From Sphingobium arseniciresistens (GTDB lineage: Bacteria; Pseudomonadota; Alphaproteobacteria; Sphingomonadales; Sphingomonadaceae): DNA of 64,000 nt. The stretch lies in the NCBI GenBank assembly GCA_029167225.1, contig JARFNK010000002.1:186001-250000 (forward strand). The letters run 5' to 3'. Position 1 is the first letter of the stretch. Each line of letters begins with the position of its first letter. The position numbers and the translations under genes were made by a program. A model generated the notes under the pieces. It made no database searches. It was not told the DNA's origin and worked only from the letters and a program-made list of their open reading frames with translations. Positions 8,206 through 17,941 of the stretch are shown here, piece by piece.

Positions 8206-8858
8206 GCCGTCGGTGCCGGATGAGCGGTTGCGCCCGGGCGTGCGGTCATCGGCTTTGCATCCGCGCCGCGCCCATAGATCGGGCGGGGCGGTAAGGCCGC
8301 CGCCTCCATCGGCAGCAGCGCAAACCATCGGGCGTCTGGGAGGAGGGGGATGGCCTGGCCATGACCACGCGCAGCCACCAATGCTTCAGCGCCGCTGCCG
8401 TGGACGATCGCGTCGGGCAGCGACTGTGCCAGTTCGGCGATCGGGGTTGAGGCTGGGTCTGCCATGGGCGCCAGCGTATCGCGCGCGAAGCGTTGCCAGA
8501 ACAGCTCTCCGTGGCCGCCCGTCATCGCAACAGTGATCCGGTCGTCCGCAACGCCCTGTTCGCGGGCCTGGGCAGCGATCAGCGCCAGCGCGCTATATCC
8601 GGTCAGGGGCACGCCCCAAGCAAAGGCCAGCGCGCGCGCTGCGGCAAGGCCGATCCGCACGCCGGTAAAGCTGCCGGGGCCGACATTCACGGCGATCCTG
8701 TCCGCCTTTCCGCCATCGGGCAGAGCGGCGATGGCGGGCAGCAAGGCTTCCGCATGGCCGCGGCCTGCAAGGAGCCCATGATGCGCGACGATCTCTTGCT
8801 CGTCGAACAGCGCGACCGACAGCCGTTCGGTCGCGGTATCAATCACCAATGTCCGCAA
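8202..8858 (-). CDS. tsaB: tRNA threonylcarbamoyladenosine biosynthesis protein TsaB
   Basis: A 218-aa protein starting at a TTG (LRTLVIDTATERLSVAL) with AGGGA seven bases upstream. The N-terminal ASKHA fold includes the IDTATE motif, GRGHAEALLPAI and the conserved VGPGSFTGVRIGLAAARALAF (about 58-80). TsaB pairs with TsaD to form t6A37 on ANN-decoding tRNAs; its second partner TsaE is encoded at 30.28 kb in this window. The C-terminus is short and Ala/Pro-rich. rimI is directly coupled downstream. Confidence 0.93.
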   Translation of the reverse strand: MRTLVIDTATERLSVALFDEQEIVAHHGLLAGRGHAEALLPAIAALPDGGKADRIAVNVGPGSFTGVRIGLAAARALAFAWGVPLTGYSALALIAAQAREQGVADDRITVAMTGGHGELFWQRFARDTLAPMADPASTPIAELAQSLPDAIVHGSGAEALVAARGHGQAIPLLPDARWFALLPMEAAALPPRPIYGRGADAKPMTARPGATAHPAPTA

Positions 8859-8914
8859 CGGTCGTCCCTGCGCTCTTGTCCGTGACTGCCCGTCAGGAGC
8901 AGCCGCGGGCAGCG

Positions 8915-9508
8915 TTAGTCGATCCGGTTGAATTTGCCAAATGCGGGGCGGGGCAGGCGCCCGAAGATGGTCGAGGGGTCGCCATAACCCAGGGTCGAGA
9001 TGAAGTTCGACTTCACATTGGGCGTATCGCCGAAGAAGGCGGCGTCCACGGCGGCGTTGTCAAAGCCGGACATTGGGCCGGTGTCGAGCCCCAGCGCACG
9101 GGCGGCGAAGATGAAATAGGCGCCCTGAAGCGAGCTGTTCCGCAGCGCCGCCACCTCGCGCGCGGCGACATCGGGAAACCAGTTTTTGGCATCGGGCTGA
9201 TGTGGGAACAGTTCGGGCAGCTGCTCGTGGAAATTTATGTCCATGCCGATGATGACCGTCACCGGGGCCTTGGCAATCTTCGCGCCATTGGTCCCGCTGG
9301 AAAGGGCGGCCAGCTTTTCCTTTGCTTCGGGGCTGACGCACCACACGAGGCGGGCGGGCATCATGTTGGCCGATGTCGGCCCCATCTTCATCAGTTCCCA
9401 GATCGCATGAAGCTGATCTTCGCCGACCGGCTTGTCGAGATAGCCATTATAGCTGCGCGCGGTGTTGAAGAGCTGGTCCAGTGACGGCTGGGGAAGAGGA
9501 GAGGACAT
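8915..9508 (-). CDS. Nitroreductase family protein (RutE/HadB-like)
   Basis: A 197-aa FMN-dependent oxidoreductase of the nitroreductase superfamily. Landmarks are LFNTARSYNGYLDKPV (RutE-type Arg-Ser-Tyr), MGPTSANMMPARLVW for FMN binding, and the C-terminal LGYGDPSTIFGRLPR. The pattern is closest to the malonic-semialdehyde reductase/RutE subgroup. No rut genes for pyrimidine catabolism are nearby, so the substrate is open; quinone, nitro or semialdehyde reduction are all possible. It sits 56 bases upstream of tsaB and 99 bases downstream of the NfuA-type gene. Confidence 0.88.
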   Translation of the reverse strand: MSSPLPQPSLDQLFNTARSYNGYLDKPVGEDQLHAIWELMKMGPTSANMMPARLVWCVSPEAKEKLAALSSGTNGAKIAKAPVTVIIGMDINFHEQLPELFPHQPDAKNWFPDVAAREVAALRNSSLQGAYFIFAARALGLDTGPMSGFDNAAVDAAFFGDTPNVKSNFISTLGYGDPSTIFGRLPRPAFGKFNRID

Positions 9509-9607
9509 GCGGGATCGTTCCTTTGATGGAATGTCGGGAAGCGAAGATAATGAATTTCTGTCTGGCCGGCCGTGCCGAGATACGTCAATTCAGGGGATCA
9601 AAGGCGA

Positions 9608-10183
9608 TCAGACGGCGCGAACTTCGGTCACTTCCGGCACATAATGCTTCAAGAGGGATTCAATGCCGTTCTTGAGCGTCGCGGTGGACGAGGGACAGCC
9701 GGAGCAGGCCCCCTGCATTTTGAGGAACACCTTCCCCTTGTCGAACCCGCGATAGATGATGTCGCCGCCATCATTGGCGACGGCAGGGCGGACGCGGGTT
9801 TCGATGAGTTCGCGGATCTGTGCGACGATCTCGGCGTCGGCAGGGTCATCGGTAAAATCCTCTTCCTCGGCGGGCACGGAAATGCCCGCTGCGGTGCCGG
9901 CCTTGAACAGCGGCATGCCGGCAGAGAAATGATCGAGCAGGATGCCGATGACATCGGGCTTGGTGTTGGGCCAGCTGCCTTCGGGAGCGATCGTCACGGA
10001 GATAAAATCGCTGCCCAAGAAGACGCCGGTCACGTCGCCCAGCGTGAACAGCGCTTCTGCGAGGGGAGACTGTTCCGCCTCCTCCGCCGTCGCAAAGTCG
10101 CGGGTTCCGGCCTGCATGACCATGCGGCCGGGCAGGAATTTCAGCGTAGCCGGATTCGGCGTGGTTTCAGTCTCGATCAACAT
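9608..10183 (-). CDS. NfuA-type Fe-S cluster scaffold/carrier
   Basis: A 191-aa protein with two domains. The N-terminal Nfu/Scaffold_NfuN domain begins MLIETETTPNPATLKFLPG. The C-terminal NifU-like domain (about 110-185) has VRPAVANDGGDIIYRG and the cluster-binding CSGC motif (GACSGCPSS). It carries a 4Fe-4S cluster to apoproteins in the cytoplasm; MiaB, encoded 4 kb away, is a typical client. This N-plus-C architecture is the mitochondrial/alphaproteobacterial NFU1 form rather than the enterobacterial A-type form. It is the first gene of the minus-strand run. Confidence 0.93.
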   Translation of the reverse strand: MLIETETTPNPATLKFLPGRMVMQAGTRDFATAEEAEQSPLAEALFTLGDVTGVFLGSDFISVTIAPEGSWPNTKPDVIGILLDHFSAGMPLFKAGTAAGISVPAEEEDFTDDPADAEIVAQIRELIETRVRPAVANDGGDIIYRGFDKGKVFLKMQGACSGCPSSTATLKNGIESLLKHYVPEVTEVRAV

Positions 10184-10394
10184 CGGCTCTATGTGGGGGC
10201 GTCATTGACGGAGATCAAGCGCCGCTTGTGCGGTGCTGCGTGTTGGAGGATTTCGCAGCATTGGGGGCGGCGATGTTGTCGAGCAGCGCCGCGACCTCCA
10301 GCACACCGAATCATCCTGTCATCATCTTGTCGCTCCTTCAAATAAGGGGAACCGCTGCCTGTCCCGCGAATTGATGGTGTGAAGGAGAACAGCG

Positions 10395-10865
10395 ATGACC
10401 AGCGAAACCGAAATCAGGCAGCGCTTCTGGAGAGAGCTGTCGCAATCGCCTTTTCTGATGGTCGGCCTTGAGGGCGATCACCACCACAGCCTGCCGATGA
10501 CGGGCCAGCTCGATCCCAAGGCGAATCACCGTTTCTGGTTCTATACCACGCGCGACAACCGGCTTGCGTCGGGTGGCAAGGCGATGGCGCAGTTCAGCGC
10601 CAGGGACCACAGCCTGTTCGCCTGTATCGACGGAGCGCTGGTGACGGAGAGCGATCCGGCGGTAATCGATCGCTACTGGTCGCGTGAAGTGGCCGCCTGG
10701 TATCCCGGCGGCAGGGACGACCCCAATCTGCTGATGCTGCGCTTCGACCTTGGTCATGCCGAAATCTGGCTCGCCGATCTTGGCGTGAAAGGCATTTTCA
10801 AGATGCTGTTCGGCGGCAAGATCGCAGACGAAATGAAGGGCAATCATGTGGAACTGGCGCTTTAG
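10395..10865 (+). CDS. Pyridoxamine 5'-phosphate oxidase-like general stress protein
   Basis: A 156-aa split-barrel flavin-binding protein. RFWRELSQSPFLMVGL opens the barrel, FWFYTTRDNRLASGGKAMAQF is the FMN-contact region, and IDRYWSREVAAWYPGGRDDPNLLMLRFD matches the general-stress-protein-26/BLI-3-type family. A GAAGGAG ribosome site precedes the ATG at 10395. Family members bind FMN or F420, but the reaction is usually unknown. It is a single-gene unit ended by the hairpin at 10901. The 211 bases before it hold no other feature I can support. Confidence 0.85.
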   Translation: MTSETEIRQRFWRELSQSPFLMVGLEGDHHHSLPMTGQLDPKANHRFWFYTTRDNRLASGGKAMAQFSARDHSLFACIDGALVTESDPAVIDRYWSREVAAWYPGGRDDPNLLMLRFDLGHAEIWLADLGVKGIFKMLFGGKIADEMKGNHVELAL

Positions 10866-10900
10866 CGCGCAGCCCTCGGTTACTTTTTGGTCTTATTGCG

Positions 10901-10927
10901 CCCCGGAGCAGGTCATGTGCTCCGGGG
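10901..10927 (+). terminator. Hairpin terminator
   Basis: A perfect 10-bp stem CCCCGGAGCA / TGCTCCGGGG with a 7-nt loop, 36 bases after the stop of the stress-protein gene. The T-run after it is weak (GGGTTTTTCGG begins 14 bases later). Confidence 0.65.
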
Positions 10928-11160
10928 GCTTGCAAATCATGGGTTTTTCGGCCATATCGCAGTGCAGCGCAGCGGCGGGAGTTATCTCCCGATAGCGATT
11001 GGTAGCGTGATCGTTCCGGCCAGAAGGCCAGGGACCGTCCAATGACAGCCTGCGCCAGCTTTTGAGGCTTCCCTTTTCACGCGGGTCGTTTCGCAACCCG
11101 CTTTGCGTCACCCGTGCGTGTGCACGAATCCGGCGCAATGCCCATGATTGAGTGACATAC
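10928..11160 (+). promoter_or_regulatory. Structured leader region of the DEAD-box helicase gene
   Basis: No gene is visible here. The stretch contains a short perfect hairpin GGGAG-TTAT-CTCCC (10977-10990) and another, GCGGGT / ACCCGC (11081-11086 with 11096-11101), before the start at 11161. DEAD-box RNA helicase genes often have long, structured, cold-responsive leaders; that this is one is an inference. I could not pick a confident promoter. Confidence 0.4.
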
Positions 11161-12552
11161 ATGACAGAATTCAAGGATCTTGGCCTCGCCGAGCCGATTT
11201 TGAAGGCGCTTGACGCCAAGAACTACAAGCAGCCGACCCCGATCCAGGCACAGGCCATTCCGGCCCTGCTGCAAGGTCGCGACCTGTGCGGCATCGCGCA
11301 GACCGGCACCGGCAAGACGGCGGCGTTCGCGCTGCCCAGCCTCGATTATTTCCACCGGAACCCTGCGCAGACCCCTGCAAAGGGGTGCCGCATGCTCGTG
11401 CTGTCGCCGACCCGCGAACTGGCCGCGCAGATCGCCGACAGCTTCCGCGACTATGCGCGCTTCATGAAGCTGACGGTCGCCACCGTCTTCGGCGGCGTAC
11501 CGATCAATCGCCAGATCAACGGCCTGCGTGCGGGCGTCGACATTCTGGTGGCGACGCCGGGCCGCCTGCTCGACCTGATCGACCAGCGTGCGCTGACGCT
11601 CAAGGATGTCGAGATCTTCGTGCTCGATGAAGCCGACCAGATGATGGACCTGGGCTTCATCCACGCCATCAAGCGCGTCGACAAGATGCTGCCGAAGGAA
11701 CGCCAGAGCCTGTTCTTCTCGGCTACCATGCCGCAGGCGATTTCGGAGCTGGGCTCGCAGTTCCTGACCGATCCGGTCCAGGTTTCGGTCGCGCCGCAAT
11801 CGACCACCGCCGAGCGCGTGCGCCAATACGCAACCTTCGTCAGCCAGCCGGAAAAGCAGGCCCTCCTGACCCTCACGGTCAAGAACGAGCCGATCGACCG
11901 CGCGCTGATCTTCACCCGGACCAAGCATGGCGCGGACCGCGTCGTGCGCTTCCTGGAAGGTGCCGGCATCAAGGCTGTTGCCATCCACGGCAACAAGAGC
12001 CAGGCACAGCGCACCGCCGCCCTGCAGGCTTTCCGCCACGGTCATGTGAACCTGCTGGTGGCGACGGATATCGCCGCGCGCGGTATCGACGTTTCGGGTG
12101 TCAGCCATGTCATCAACTTCGAGCTGCCCAACGTCGCCGAGCAATATGTCCACCGCATCGGCCGCACCGCGCGCGCCGGCGCAGAGGGCGTGGCGATCAG
12201 CTTCGTGGCGGATGATGAGCGCGCCTATCTGCGTGCGATCGAGCGTGCGACCCGCGTGCGCCTCGACATGGTCGCGCTGCCGGAGAATTTCGCCGAGGCC
12301 GTGCGCAACCTGCCCAAGGCCGCACCCCGCAAGGGCGGCGAGGATCAGGGCCGTGGCGGCGGCGGCGGTCGTCCGCCCCGCGCGCATGACGGCAACCGTG
12401 GCAACCCGGACCGTGCCCATCGTGCGCAGCAGCCCCGCGAGGACGGTGCCGGCGGCGAGAACAAGAGCGGCAAGCGTCCCTTCCGCCCCCGCCGCAACAA
12501 TAACGGCGTGGGAACGCATCGTGGTGCCGTACAGCGTGCCGGCGGCCGCTAA
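11161..12552 (+). CDS. DEAD-box ATP-dependent RNA helicase (RhlE-like)
   Basis: 463 aa from ATG 11161 (MTEFKDLGLAEPILKAL); a GTG three codons upstream is less likely. Motifs run in order: Q motif YKQPTPIQAQAIP, I AQTGTGKTAAF, Ia PTRELAAQI, II VLDEADQMMDLGF, III SATMP, IV ALIFTRTKHGADRV, V ATDIAARGIDV, VI YVHRIGRTARAG. A basic, Gly/Arg-rich tail from about residue 390 (RGGGGGRPPRAHDGNRGN, later GKRPFRPRRNNN) would bind RNA. It remodels structured RNA in ribosome assembly, mRNA decay or cold adaptation. It is a single-gene unit with its own terminator. Confidence 0.93.
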   Translation: MTEFKDLGLAEPILKALDAKNYKQPTPIQAQAIPALLQGRDLCGIAQTGTGKTAAFALPSLDYFHRNPAQTPAKGCRMLVLSPTRELAAQIADSFRDYARFMKLTVATVFGGVPINRQINGLRAGVDILVATPGRLLDLIDQRALTLKDVEIFVLDEADQMMDLGFIHAIKRVDKMLPKERQSLFFSATMPQAISELGSQFLTDPVQVSVAPQSTTAERVRQYATFVSQPEKQALLTLTVKNEPIDRALIFTRTKHGADRVVRFLEGAGIKAVAIHGNKSQAQRTAALQAFRHGHVNLLVATDIAARGIDVSGVSHVINFELPNVAEQYVHRIGRTARAGAEGVAISFVADDERAYLRAIERATRVRLDMVALPENFAEAVRNLPKAAPRKGGEDQGRGGGGGRPPRAHDGNRGNPDRAHRAQQPREDGAGGENKSGKRPFRPRRNNNGVGTHRGAVQRAGGR

Positions 12553-12592
12553 GGCGATAGGCTGAAGAAGAACAGCTGACTTGAAAATTGGC

Positions 12593-12637
12593 GGGTCGGC
12601 CATCCACAGCCATAGGGCGGTGGATGGCCGACCCTTT
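12593..12637 (+). terminator. Rho-independent terminator of the helicase gene
   Basis: A perfect 15-bp stem (12593-12607 with 12620-12634, GGGTCGGCCATCCAC) and a 12-nt loop followed by TTT. The remaining space to 12856 holds only a weak inverted repeat near 12684-12710 and no gene that I can support. Confidence 0.8.
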
Positions 12638-12856
12638 CCGTTATGGCGCTTCGCGATCGCGGACATTGTCTCGATAAGTGGCGCGATGCCCTGGGCACAT
12701 CGCGCCGCTGAATGAAAGACCCACTTCGCCTTTCCGCCCGTTCGCTGTCGACCTCTACGCTCTTGTTCCACTCTGGAGCGTGCCGGCGGACTTGCCGGCC
12801 CATCTGTCCGAATTGTCAGTGGCCATTCAGAAAAATGGCGTTAGGGTTCAGCCCCT

Positions 12857-15760
12857 ATGACATTTGCCCATCGGCGCGCCCTTGAGGCGCTTCCCGCCCT
12901 TGCCCTGGTTCTTGCCAGCCTCTCCCAACCGGCGGTCGCCCAGCAACTGGTCACGACGCCCGCCACGACGCAGGTCGGGGCCGCGCCGACCGGCGCCGCC
13001 AAGCGCCCTTGGCTCTACGAGAACAGCGATGTTCCGATTGACTCGGCCTGGCGGTTCGGTGAGCTGCCCAACGGCCTGCGCTATGCGATCCGCCGCAATG
13101 GCGTGCCGCCGGGGCAGGTGGCGATCCGCCTGCGCATCGACGCCGGGTCGCTGGCGGAAAGGCCCGACGAACTGGGCTTCGCCCATTTCATGGAGCATCT
13201 GACCTTCCGTGGCTCCCGCCATGTGCCGGACGGGGAATCGAAGCGCATCTGGCAGCGGCTGGGCGTGACCTTCGGCAGCGACAGCAATGCGCAGACGACG
13301 CCCACCGGCACGACCTATGCGCTCGACCTGCCGCAGGCGACTGCCGCGGGCATCGACGAGAGCATGAAGATCCTCTCCGGCATGATGACCGATCCCAACA
13401 TCGTGGACAGCGCGGTGAACGCCGAACGCTCGGTGGTGCTGGCGGAAATGCGCGAAGGCACCAATGCGCAGACGCGGGTCGGCGACGCGACGCGGACCTT
13501 CTTCTTCGCCGGGCAGCCGCTTGGCACCCATTCCCCGATCGGGACGACCGCGACGCTCAATGCGGCCACGACGGCAGGCATGGAAGCGTTCCACAACCGT
13601 TGGTATCGGCCCGAAAATGCGGTGATTTCCGTCGCGGGAGACATTGACCCGATCGAGATGGAAGCGCTCATCAAGAAGCATTTCGCGGCATGGAACGTGC
13701 CGGGCAAGGCCGAGCCGCTTCCCGATTTCGGCGTGCCGGACAAGAGCAAGCCCGCGACATCCGTGACCGTGGAGCCGGGCATCCCGACCGCGATCAGCCT
13801 CGCCTTCCTGAAACCATGGAAACAGCGGGCCGACACCATCGCCTATAATCAGGCGAAGCTGACGGACATGCTGGCCCTACAGATGATCAACCGCAGGCTG
13901 GAGCAGGCAGCGCGGGCAGGGGGCAGCTTCGTCCAGGCCAGCGTCGACCAGCAGGATGTCAGCCGTTCCGTGGACGGCACCTTCGTATCGATCGTCCCGC
14001 TCGGCAATGACTGGGCAAAGGCCTTGTCGGACGTGCGGGCGATCATCGAGGATGCGCGCTCCACGCCGCCGACGCAGGCCGAGATCGACCGTGAATATGC
14101 GCAGTTCGACACCGCGCTCGCGATCCAGGTGGAAAATCAGGATACCGAGGCCGGGTCGAAGCAGGCCTGGGATCTGGTGAGCGCGGTCGACATTCGCGAG
14201 ACGACGGTCAGCCCGCAGGCCGCCCTCGACATCTTCCGCAGCGGCAAGCCGGGCATGACGCCCGATGCGATGCTGGAATCGACGCGGCGCCTGTTCTCTT
14301 CCGATGTCGTGCGCGCGCAGTTGCTGCTGCCTGTGGCGCAGCCCGGCGCGCAGGAAAAGCTTGCCTCTACTCTGGCGGCGACAGTCGCGGCGGCCAAGGG
14401 CGCGCGGCTTGCCGATGGCACGGTGACGATGGACGACCTGCCGCCGCTCGGGCCGCAGGCAAAGGTCGTCTCGCGCGTGCCGGTGGGCGCCCTCGGCATG
14501 GAAATGATTACCTTTTCCAACGGCGTGAAGATGACGCTGTTCGCCAATGATGCGGAGACGGAGAAGGTGCGGATCAACGTGCGCTTCGGCCATGGGCAGT
14601 CGGGTTTTTCGCCGACGCGCAAGGTGCCCGGCTGGGCGGGTCAGTACGGGCTCGTCGCAAGCGGCATCGGCAAGCTGGGGCAGCGCGAGCTGGACGATCT
14701 GGCCAATGGCCGCCGGCTGGGCTTCGATTTCGGCACGGACGAAGATGCCTTTGAATTTTCTGCGGTGACGCGTCCTGCGGACTATCGCGACCAGCTGCGG
14801 CTATTCGCTTCCAAGCTGGCTTTCCCCCGCTGGGATGCTGCGCCGCTCGCGCGGATGAAAGCAGGGATGTCGGCAGCCTATGATACGGTGTCTTCGGCGC
14901 CCGATGGCGTGCTGACCCGCGACCTGGAATGGTTGCTGCGCGACAAGGATGTCCGCTTCCGCACGCCCGACAAGGCGGAGATCAACGCACTGACGCCGGA
15001 AGCCTTCCGCGCGACATGGGAGCCGATCCTGGCCGCCGGCCCCATAGAAGTGCAGGTGTTCGGGCAGGTGAACGCGGACGAGGCGATTGCCGCGGTCGGC
15101 GCGACCTTCGGTGCCTTGCCGCCACGCAAGGACGTGCCCGTGCCGGCCGCCAACCGCACATTGCGCTTCCCGGCCCATAATGCGCAGCCGGTGGTCCTGC
15201 GCCATAGCGGTGACAAGGATCAGGCGGCGGCTGTCGTCGCCTGGCCCACGGCGGGCGGCTTTGCGTTGCGCAAGGAATCGCGCCAGCTCGAAATCCTCAC
15301 CCGCATCTTCAACGATCGCCTGTTCGAGAAACTGCGTTCCACTGATGGGGCCGCCTATTCGCCCAGCGTGGTCAACAACTGGCCCTTCGCCTTCGAGAAG
15401 GGCGGATATGTTCTGGTGAGCAGCCAGGTGAAGCCCGCGAGCGTCGGCTATTTCTTCAAGCTGACCAGCGAGACGGCGGCGGACCTCGCGGCCCGGCCGG
15501 TAAGCGGCGATGAACTCCAGCGCGCGGTCGCGCCGATGCGCCAGCTGCTATCGCGGGCCAGCACGGGCAACGCCTTCTGGATGTCGCAGATGGAAGGGGC
15601 GACCCAGGATCTGCGCTATGTCGATGCGATGAAGACGATGGCGAATGAAATGCTGAACGTCACGCCGGCCGAAATTCAGGCGCTCGCCGCCAAATATCTG
15701 GTGCCGGGCAAGAGCTGGTCGGCGGTCGTTCTGCCCAACGGCGTCGCCGCCGGGAAATAG
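12857..15760 (+). CDS. Secreted M16 family zinc metallopeptidase
   Basis: A 967-aa protein with a signal peptide (residues about 1-28, ALALVLASLSQPAVAQQ, cleavage near AVA-QQ). The inverted zinc motif HxxEH is H110-F-M-E113-H114, with the third ligand Glu190 in NAERSVVLAEM. Two M16/M16C repeats follow, the second beginning near residue 545 and lacking the zinc motif, which is the usual two-half clamshell. It is expected to degrade peptides in the periplasm or at the surface. Sphingomonads commonly carry several such enzymes. It is not linked to a PQQ cluster here. Confidence 0.92.
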   Translation: MTFAHRRALEALPALALVLASLSQPAVAQQLVTTPATTQVGAAPTGAAKRPWLYENSDVPIDSAWRFGELPNGLRYAIRRNGVPPGQVAIRLRIDAGSLAERPDELGFAHFMEHLTFRGSRHVPDGESKRIWQRLGVTFGSDSNAQTTPTGTTYALDLPQATAAGIDESMKILSGMMTDPNIVDSAVNAERSVVLAEMREGTNAQTRVGDATRTFFFAGQPLGTHSPIGTTATLNAATTAGMEAFHNRWYRPENAVISVAGDIDPIEMEALIKKHFAAWNVPGKAEPLPDFGVPDKSKPATSVTVEPGIPTAISLAFLKPWKQRADTIAYNQAKLTDMLALQMINRRLEQAARAGGSFVQASVDQQDVSRSVDGTFVSIVPLGNDWAKALSDVRAIIEDARSTPPTQAEIDREYAQFDTALAIQVENQDTEAGSKQAWDLVSAVDIRETTVSPQAALDIFRSGKPGMTPDAMLESTRRLFSSDVVRAQLLLPVAQPGAQEKLASTLAATVAAAKGARLADGTVTMDDLPPLGPQAKVVSRVPVGALGMEMITFSNGVKMTLFANDAETEKVRINVRFGHGQSGFSPTRKVPGWAGQYGLVASGIGKLGQRELDDLANGRRLGFDFGTDEDAFEFSAVTRPADYRDQLRLFASKLAFPRWDAAPLARMKAGMSAAYDTVSSAPDGVLTRDLEWLLRDKDVRFRTPDKAEINALTPEAFRATWEPILAAGPIEVQVFGQVNADEAIAAVGATFGALPPRKDVPVPAANRTLRFPAHNAQPVVLRHSGDKDQAAAVVAWPTAGGFALRKESRQLEILTRIFNDRLFEKLRSTDGAAYSPSVVNNWPFAFEKGGYVLVSSQVKPASVGYFFKLTSETAADLAARPVSGDELQRAVAPMRQLLSRASTGNAFWMSQMEGATQDLRYVDAMKTMANEMLNVTPAEIQALAAKYLVPGKSWSAVVLPNGVAAGK

Positions 15761-15769
15761 GAATTGCAA

Positions 15770-15803
15770 GGGACTGGACAGGTCAGGCGACCGGTCCAGT
15801 CCC
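15770..15803. terminator. Bidirectional terminator between M16 peptidase and hslU
   Basis: A 10-bp perfect stem GGGACTGGAC / GTCCAGTCCC (15770-15779 with 15794-15803). The loop contains a further GGTC/GACC pair. It lies in the 57-base gap between convergent genes and can serve both. No T-tract is evident. Confidence 0.6.
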
Positions 15804-15817
15804 TCGGCAGCTTCCGG

Positions 15818-17119
15818 TCAGAGCACGAAGCGGCTGAGATCGGTATTCTTGGCGATGCCGCTCAACTGCTTGTCGACATAGGCCGCATCGACGACCAGCG
15901 TTTCACCGACGCGATCCTCCGCTTCGAAGCTGATGTCCTCCAGCAACTTCTCCATCACCGTCTGGAGCCGGCGGGCGCCGATATTCTCCACCTGCTCGTT
16001 CACCTCTGCCGCAAGGCGGGCGATCGCGCGGATACCCTCGGGCGTGAGGTCGATGGTCACGCCTTCGGTCGCCAGCAGCGCACGATACTGCGTGGCGAGA
16101 CTCGCCTTCGTGTCGGAGAGGATCGCGACGAAATCATCCTCGGTCAGCGCCTTCAGTTCCACGCGGATCGGCAGGCGGCCCTGAAGCTCCGGCAGCAGGT
16201 CGCTGGGCTTGGCCACATGAAAGGCGCCCGATGCGATGAAGAGGATGTGGTCGGTCTTGAGCGGGCCATATTTGGTGGCGACCGTGGTGCCCTCGATCAG
16301 CGGCAGCAGGTCGCGTTGCACGCCCTCGCGGCTTACCGATCCGCCGCGCACGTCGCTGACCGCGATCTTGTCGATCTCGTCGAGGAAGACGATGCCGTTC
16401 TGCTCGGCGCTGTTGAGCGCGACGCGGGCGACATCATCCTGGTCCAGGCGCTTGTCCTGCTCTTCCTCGACCAGCTTGTCCCAGGCTTCGGCGACGCGCA
16501 GCTTGCGGCGCTTCTTGTTGTTCTGGCCCAGCGCCTTGCTCATCATATCGCTGAGGTTGATCATGCCGATCTGGCCACCCATGCCGGGGATTTCCATCGG
16601 CATGGAAGGCGCGTCGGCGACTTCCACCTCGACCTCGACATCGTTCATCTGGCCGGCTTCGATCTTCTGTCGAAAGGAGAGGCGGGTGGCCTCGCTCGCA
16701 TCCTTGCCGGTCAGCGCATCCAGCAGGCGGCCCATCGCGGCTTCGGACGCCGCCTCGCGCACGGATTCGCGGCGACGGTCACGCTCGAGGCGCACGGCTT
16801 CCTCGACCAGGTCTCGGGCGATCTGTTCCACGTCGCGGCCGACATAGCCGACCTCGGTGAACTTGGTCGCCTCCACCTTCACGAAGGGCGCATCAGCGAG
16901 TTTGGCAAGGCGGCGGCTGATCTCTGTCTTGCCGCAGCCGGTGGGTCCGATCATCAGGATGTTCTTGGGCGTCACCTCGTCGCGCAGGTCGGGCGAGAGG
17001 TGCTGGCGGCGCCAGCGGTTGCGCAGGGCGACCGCAACCGCGCGCTTGGCGTCGGCCTGGCCGATGATATGCGCGTCCAGTGCAGCGACGATGGCTTTGG
17101 GGGTCAGGTTGTCGTTCAT
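15818..17119 (-). CDS. hslU: ATP-dependent protease ATPase subunit HslU (ClpY)
   Basis: 433 aa from ATG 17119 ([14 protein letters not shown]); a longer frame from 17134 adds five residues. Walker A is GPTGCGKTE near residue 57, Walker [13 protein letters not shown] near 245, and the pore motif is GYVGRD. The inserted I domain is the Glu/Arg-rich region about 105-235. The C-terminal tail NTDLSRFVL is the conserved segment that docks into HslV and activates it. It forms the unfoldase ring of the HslVU protease and lies 67 bases after hslV in one operon. Confidence 0.97.
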   Translation of the reverse strand: MNDNLTPKAIVAALDAHIIGQADAKRAVAVALRNRWRRQHLSPDLRDEVTPKNILMIGPTGCGKTEISRRLAKLADAPFVKVEATKFTEVGYVGRDVEQIARDLVEEAVRLERDRRRESVREAASEAAMGRLLDALTGKDASEATRLSFRQKIEAGQMNDVEVEVEVADAPSMPMEIPGMGGQIGMINLSDMMSKALGQNNKKRRKLRVAEAWDKLVEEEQDKRLDQDDVARVALNSAEQNGIVFLDEIDKIAVSDVRGGSVSREGVQRDLLPLIEGTTVATKYGPLKTDHILFIASGAFHVAKPSDLLPELQGRLPIRVELKALTEDDFVAILSDTKASLATQYRALLATEGVTIDLTPEGIRAIARLAAEVNEQVENIGARRLQTVMEKLLEDISFEAEDRVGETLVVDAAYVDKQLSGIAKNTDLSRFVL

Positions 17120-17186
17120 GAAGAGGGTTCTCAAATGGCCCGGAAAGAGCCGGAAAGTTGTGGGAAACAGGTTCAGGAAAAACGGC

Positions 17187-17729
17187 TCAGGCGACCGCCT
17201 CGAGTGATTCCAGGGTCAGCTGGTCGTTGGTATAGACGCAGATGTCGGCGGCCACGGCCATCGCCTTGCGGGCCAGCGTCTCGGCATCCTCCTCATAGTC
17301 GACAAGCGCACGGGCGGCGGCGAGGGCGAAGTTACCGCCCGAACCGATCGCCGCGATCCCGCCCACCGGCTCCAGCACGTCGCCATTGCCGGTCAGGATC
17401 AGCGTGACCTCCTTGTCGGCGACGATCATCATCGCTTCCAGGTTGCGCAGATATTTGTCGGTGCGCCAGTCCTTCGCCAGCTCGACCGCGGCGCGCATCA
17501 ACTGGCCGTTATGGCGCTCCAGCTTCGCTTCCAGCCGCTCGAACAGCGTGAATGCGTCCGCCGTGGCGCCGGCAAAGCCGCCGATCACCGATCCGTCGTG
17601 CAGGCGCCGCACCTTGCGGGCGTTGGGTTTCATGACTGTCTGGCCCATGCTGACCTGGCCGTCGCCCGCGACGACGACCTTCTTGCCTTTACGGACCGAG
17701 ACGATGGTGGTGCCATGCCATTGCAGCAT
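17187..17729 (-). CDS. hslV: ATP-dependent protease subunit HslV (ClpQ)
   Basis: About 180 aa from ATG 17729, chosen because GGAGAA lies nine bases upstream; ATGs at 17750 and 17759 would add 7 or 10 residues that are cut off anyway. The catalytic Thr becomes N-terminal after removal of the short propeptide ([14 protein letters not shown]). The proteasome-beta-like signature [11 protein letters not shown], then NARKVRRL and [13 protein letters not shown], follows. It is the threonine protease ring of HslVU, active in heat-shock protein quality control. Confidence 0.95.
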   Translation of the reverse strand: MLQWHGTTIVSVRKGKKVVVAGDGQVSMGQTVMKPNARKVRRLHDGSVIGGFAGATADAFTLFERLEAKLERHNGQLMRAAVELAKDWRTDKYLRNLEAMMIVADKEVTLILTGNGDVLEPVGGIAAIGSGGNFALAAARALVDYEEDAETLARKAMAVAADICVYTNDQLTLESLEAVA

Positions 17730-17941
17730 GCCGTGTGCTTCTCCGCTCATCCGCCGCATATGGGATGCCGGGGAGGGGCGCGCAAGCGTGTCTTCCCGAA
17801 CACGGTTCGCGGTTGTTGCGACATGATGGTGTCCCGATGCGACGCATCGCTCCGATCAGGAGGAATTCCCATCGGAGCGCCGATTGACATGCTGCGCTGC
17901 AATAAACACATTCTTAACGATCGACTCGGGAGGACTCCGTT

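Noticed and set aside
15764-17407. Plus-strand frame opposite hslU and hslV
   Set aside because: Shadow of hslVU.
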